This document shows, one piece after another, positions 12,857 through 13,512 of a DNA stretch of 13,512 nucleotides. Within the stretch, counting starts at the first letter, position 1, and every line of letters begins with the position of its first letter. Position numbers and translations under genes: made by a program. Origin of the DNA: Chloroflexi bacterium RBG_16_70_13 (GTDB taxonomy: Bacteria; Chloroflexota; Limnocylindria; Limnocylindrales; CSP1-4); the NCBI GenBank assembly GCA_001795245.1, contig MGOD01000090.1:37318-50829 (forward strand), given 5' to 3'. The notes beneath the pieces were generated by a model. That model made no database searches and was not told the DNA's origin. It was given only the letters and a program-made list of their open reading frames with translations.

Positions 12857-13512
12857 ATGAAGCTCTTCCTCGACACCGCCGACCTCGCCGAGATCCGCAC
12901 GGTCGCCCGGTGGGGCGTTCTCGACGGCGTCACGACCAATCCCTCGCTCTTCGCCAAGACCACCGGGATGACCTACGACGAGGTCCTCGCCGAGATCTGC
13001 ACGATCACGAGCGGCCCGGTCTCGGCCGAGGTGATGGCCGAGGACGTCGACGGGATGCTGGCCGAGGGCCGGCACTTCGCCAAGATCGCCGACAACATCG
13101 TGGTCAAGGTACCGATGTCGGAAACCGGCCTGGAGGCGATCAGCCGCTTCGACGCGGAGGGCATCCGGACCAACTGCACGCTCATCTTCACGGCCAATCA
13201 GGGCCTGCTCGCTGCGAAGGCGGGCGCATCGCTCCTCTCGCCGTTCGTCGGCCGGCTCGACGACATCAACGAGGACGGGATGATCGTCATCCGCGAGCTG
13301 TCGGACATCGTGCGCTTCCACGAACTGGAGTCGGAGGTGCTCGCGGCCTCAGTCCGCCATCCGCGCCACGTGACGGACGCTGCCTTGGCCGGTGCGCACG
13401 TCGCGACCCTGCCGTTCAAGGTCTTCCAGCAGATGGTTCACCACCCGCTCACGGACAAGGGGATCGCCCAGTTCCAGAAGGACTGGGAATCGGCCCGGCA
13501 GGCGCTCGCGGC
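12857..13512 (+). CDS. tal: Transaldolase, TalC/FSA-like small type (3' end outside window)
   Basis: 218 residues are visible with no stop; the small transaldolase family is about 215-220 residues long, so nearly the whole protein is here. The enzyme moves a dihydroxyacetone unit between sugar phosphates in the non-oxidative pentose phosphate pathway. It opens MKLFLDTADLAEI with Asp6, followed by the GVTTNPSLFAK signature (residues 24-33). Lys84 in NIVVKVPM is the Schiff-base lysine. TLIFTANQGLLAAKAGASLLSPFVGRLDDI resembles the transaldolase branch (such as B. subtilis YwjH) rather than fructose-6-phosphate aldolase of E. coli. HPLTDKGIAQFQKDW is the usual C-terminal phosphate-side segment. 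AGGAG lies 6 bases before the ATG. It is 105 bases downstream of pyrG, with its own candidate promoter. Confidence 0.95.
   Translation, partial: MKLFLDTADLAEIRTVARWGVLDGVTTNPSLFAKTTGMTYDEVLAEICTITSGPVSAEVMAEDVDGMLAEGRHFAKIADNIVVKVPMSETGLEAISRFDAEGIRTNCTLIFTANQGLLAAKAGASLLSPFVGRLDDINEDGMIVIRELSDIVRFHELESEVLAASVRHPRHVTDAALAGAHVATLPFKVFQQMVHHPLTDKGIAQFQKDWESARQALA

Noticed and set aside
1..13512. tRNA/rRNA genes, CRISPR arrays, insertion sequences, phage attachment sites
   Set aside because: No cloverleaf-like T-arm outside coding DNA, no regularly spaced repeats, no transposase or terminal inverted repeats were seen on reading both strands.

Overview
The window is about 70% G+C and densely coded, almost entirely on the + strand, with many GTG starts and 4-base stop/start overlaps. 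The protein style (compact ECF sigma/anti-sigma pairs with Ala/Pro/Thr-rich linkers, a propeller lipoprotein, VapBC pairs) suggests a high-GC Chloroflexota of the Limnocylindria type or a relative, with an actinobacterium as the alternative. This is inference; there is no rRNA or other phylogenetic marker here apart from pyrG and the transaldolase.

Layout: (1) 1-1434, the 3' end of a PfkB-family kinase overlapping a complete pseudouridine-5'-phosphate glycosidase, a psuK-psuG style pair that would turn pseudouridine into uracil plus ribose 5-phosphate. (2) 1435-2434, a candidate promoter, a protein built from two copies of one domain, a 51-residue membrane microprotein, and a strong terminator hairpin. 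(3) 2490-4189, a DMT/EamA exporter overlapping an MtnX-like HAD phosphatase. (4) 4236-4928, a complete VapBC toxin-antitoxin pair with a probably leaderless promoter. (5) 4929-5569, hairpins, a second ribbon-helix-helix antitoxin, and only the first residues of its PIN toxin, apparently a decayed module. (6) 5570-6043, a GNAT acetyltransferase, the only convincing minus-strand gene.

(7) 6144-10991 is an envelope-signalling block. ECF sigma A overlaps a large single-pass anti-sigma-like protein. Next come a small secreted protein, then ECF sigma B overlapping a second single-pass anti-sigma-like protein, then a lipoprotein with a seven-bladed propeller. Both putative anti-sigmas lack the usual zinc HxxxCxxC motif. 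(8) 11042-13512 holds housekeeping genes: pyrG (CTP synthase), preceded by an unusual A5C5 tract at the predicted transcription start, and a TalC-type transaldolase running off the window end.

No RNA gene, insertion sequence or CRISPR array is visible. The least ordinary parts are the doubled sigma/anti-sigma block with its exported proteins, the duplicated-domain protein with its microprotein partner, and the intact/decayed toxin-antitoxin pair side by side.
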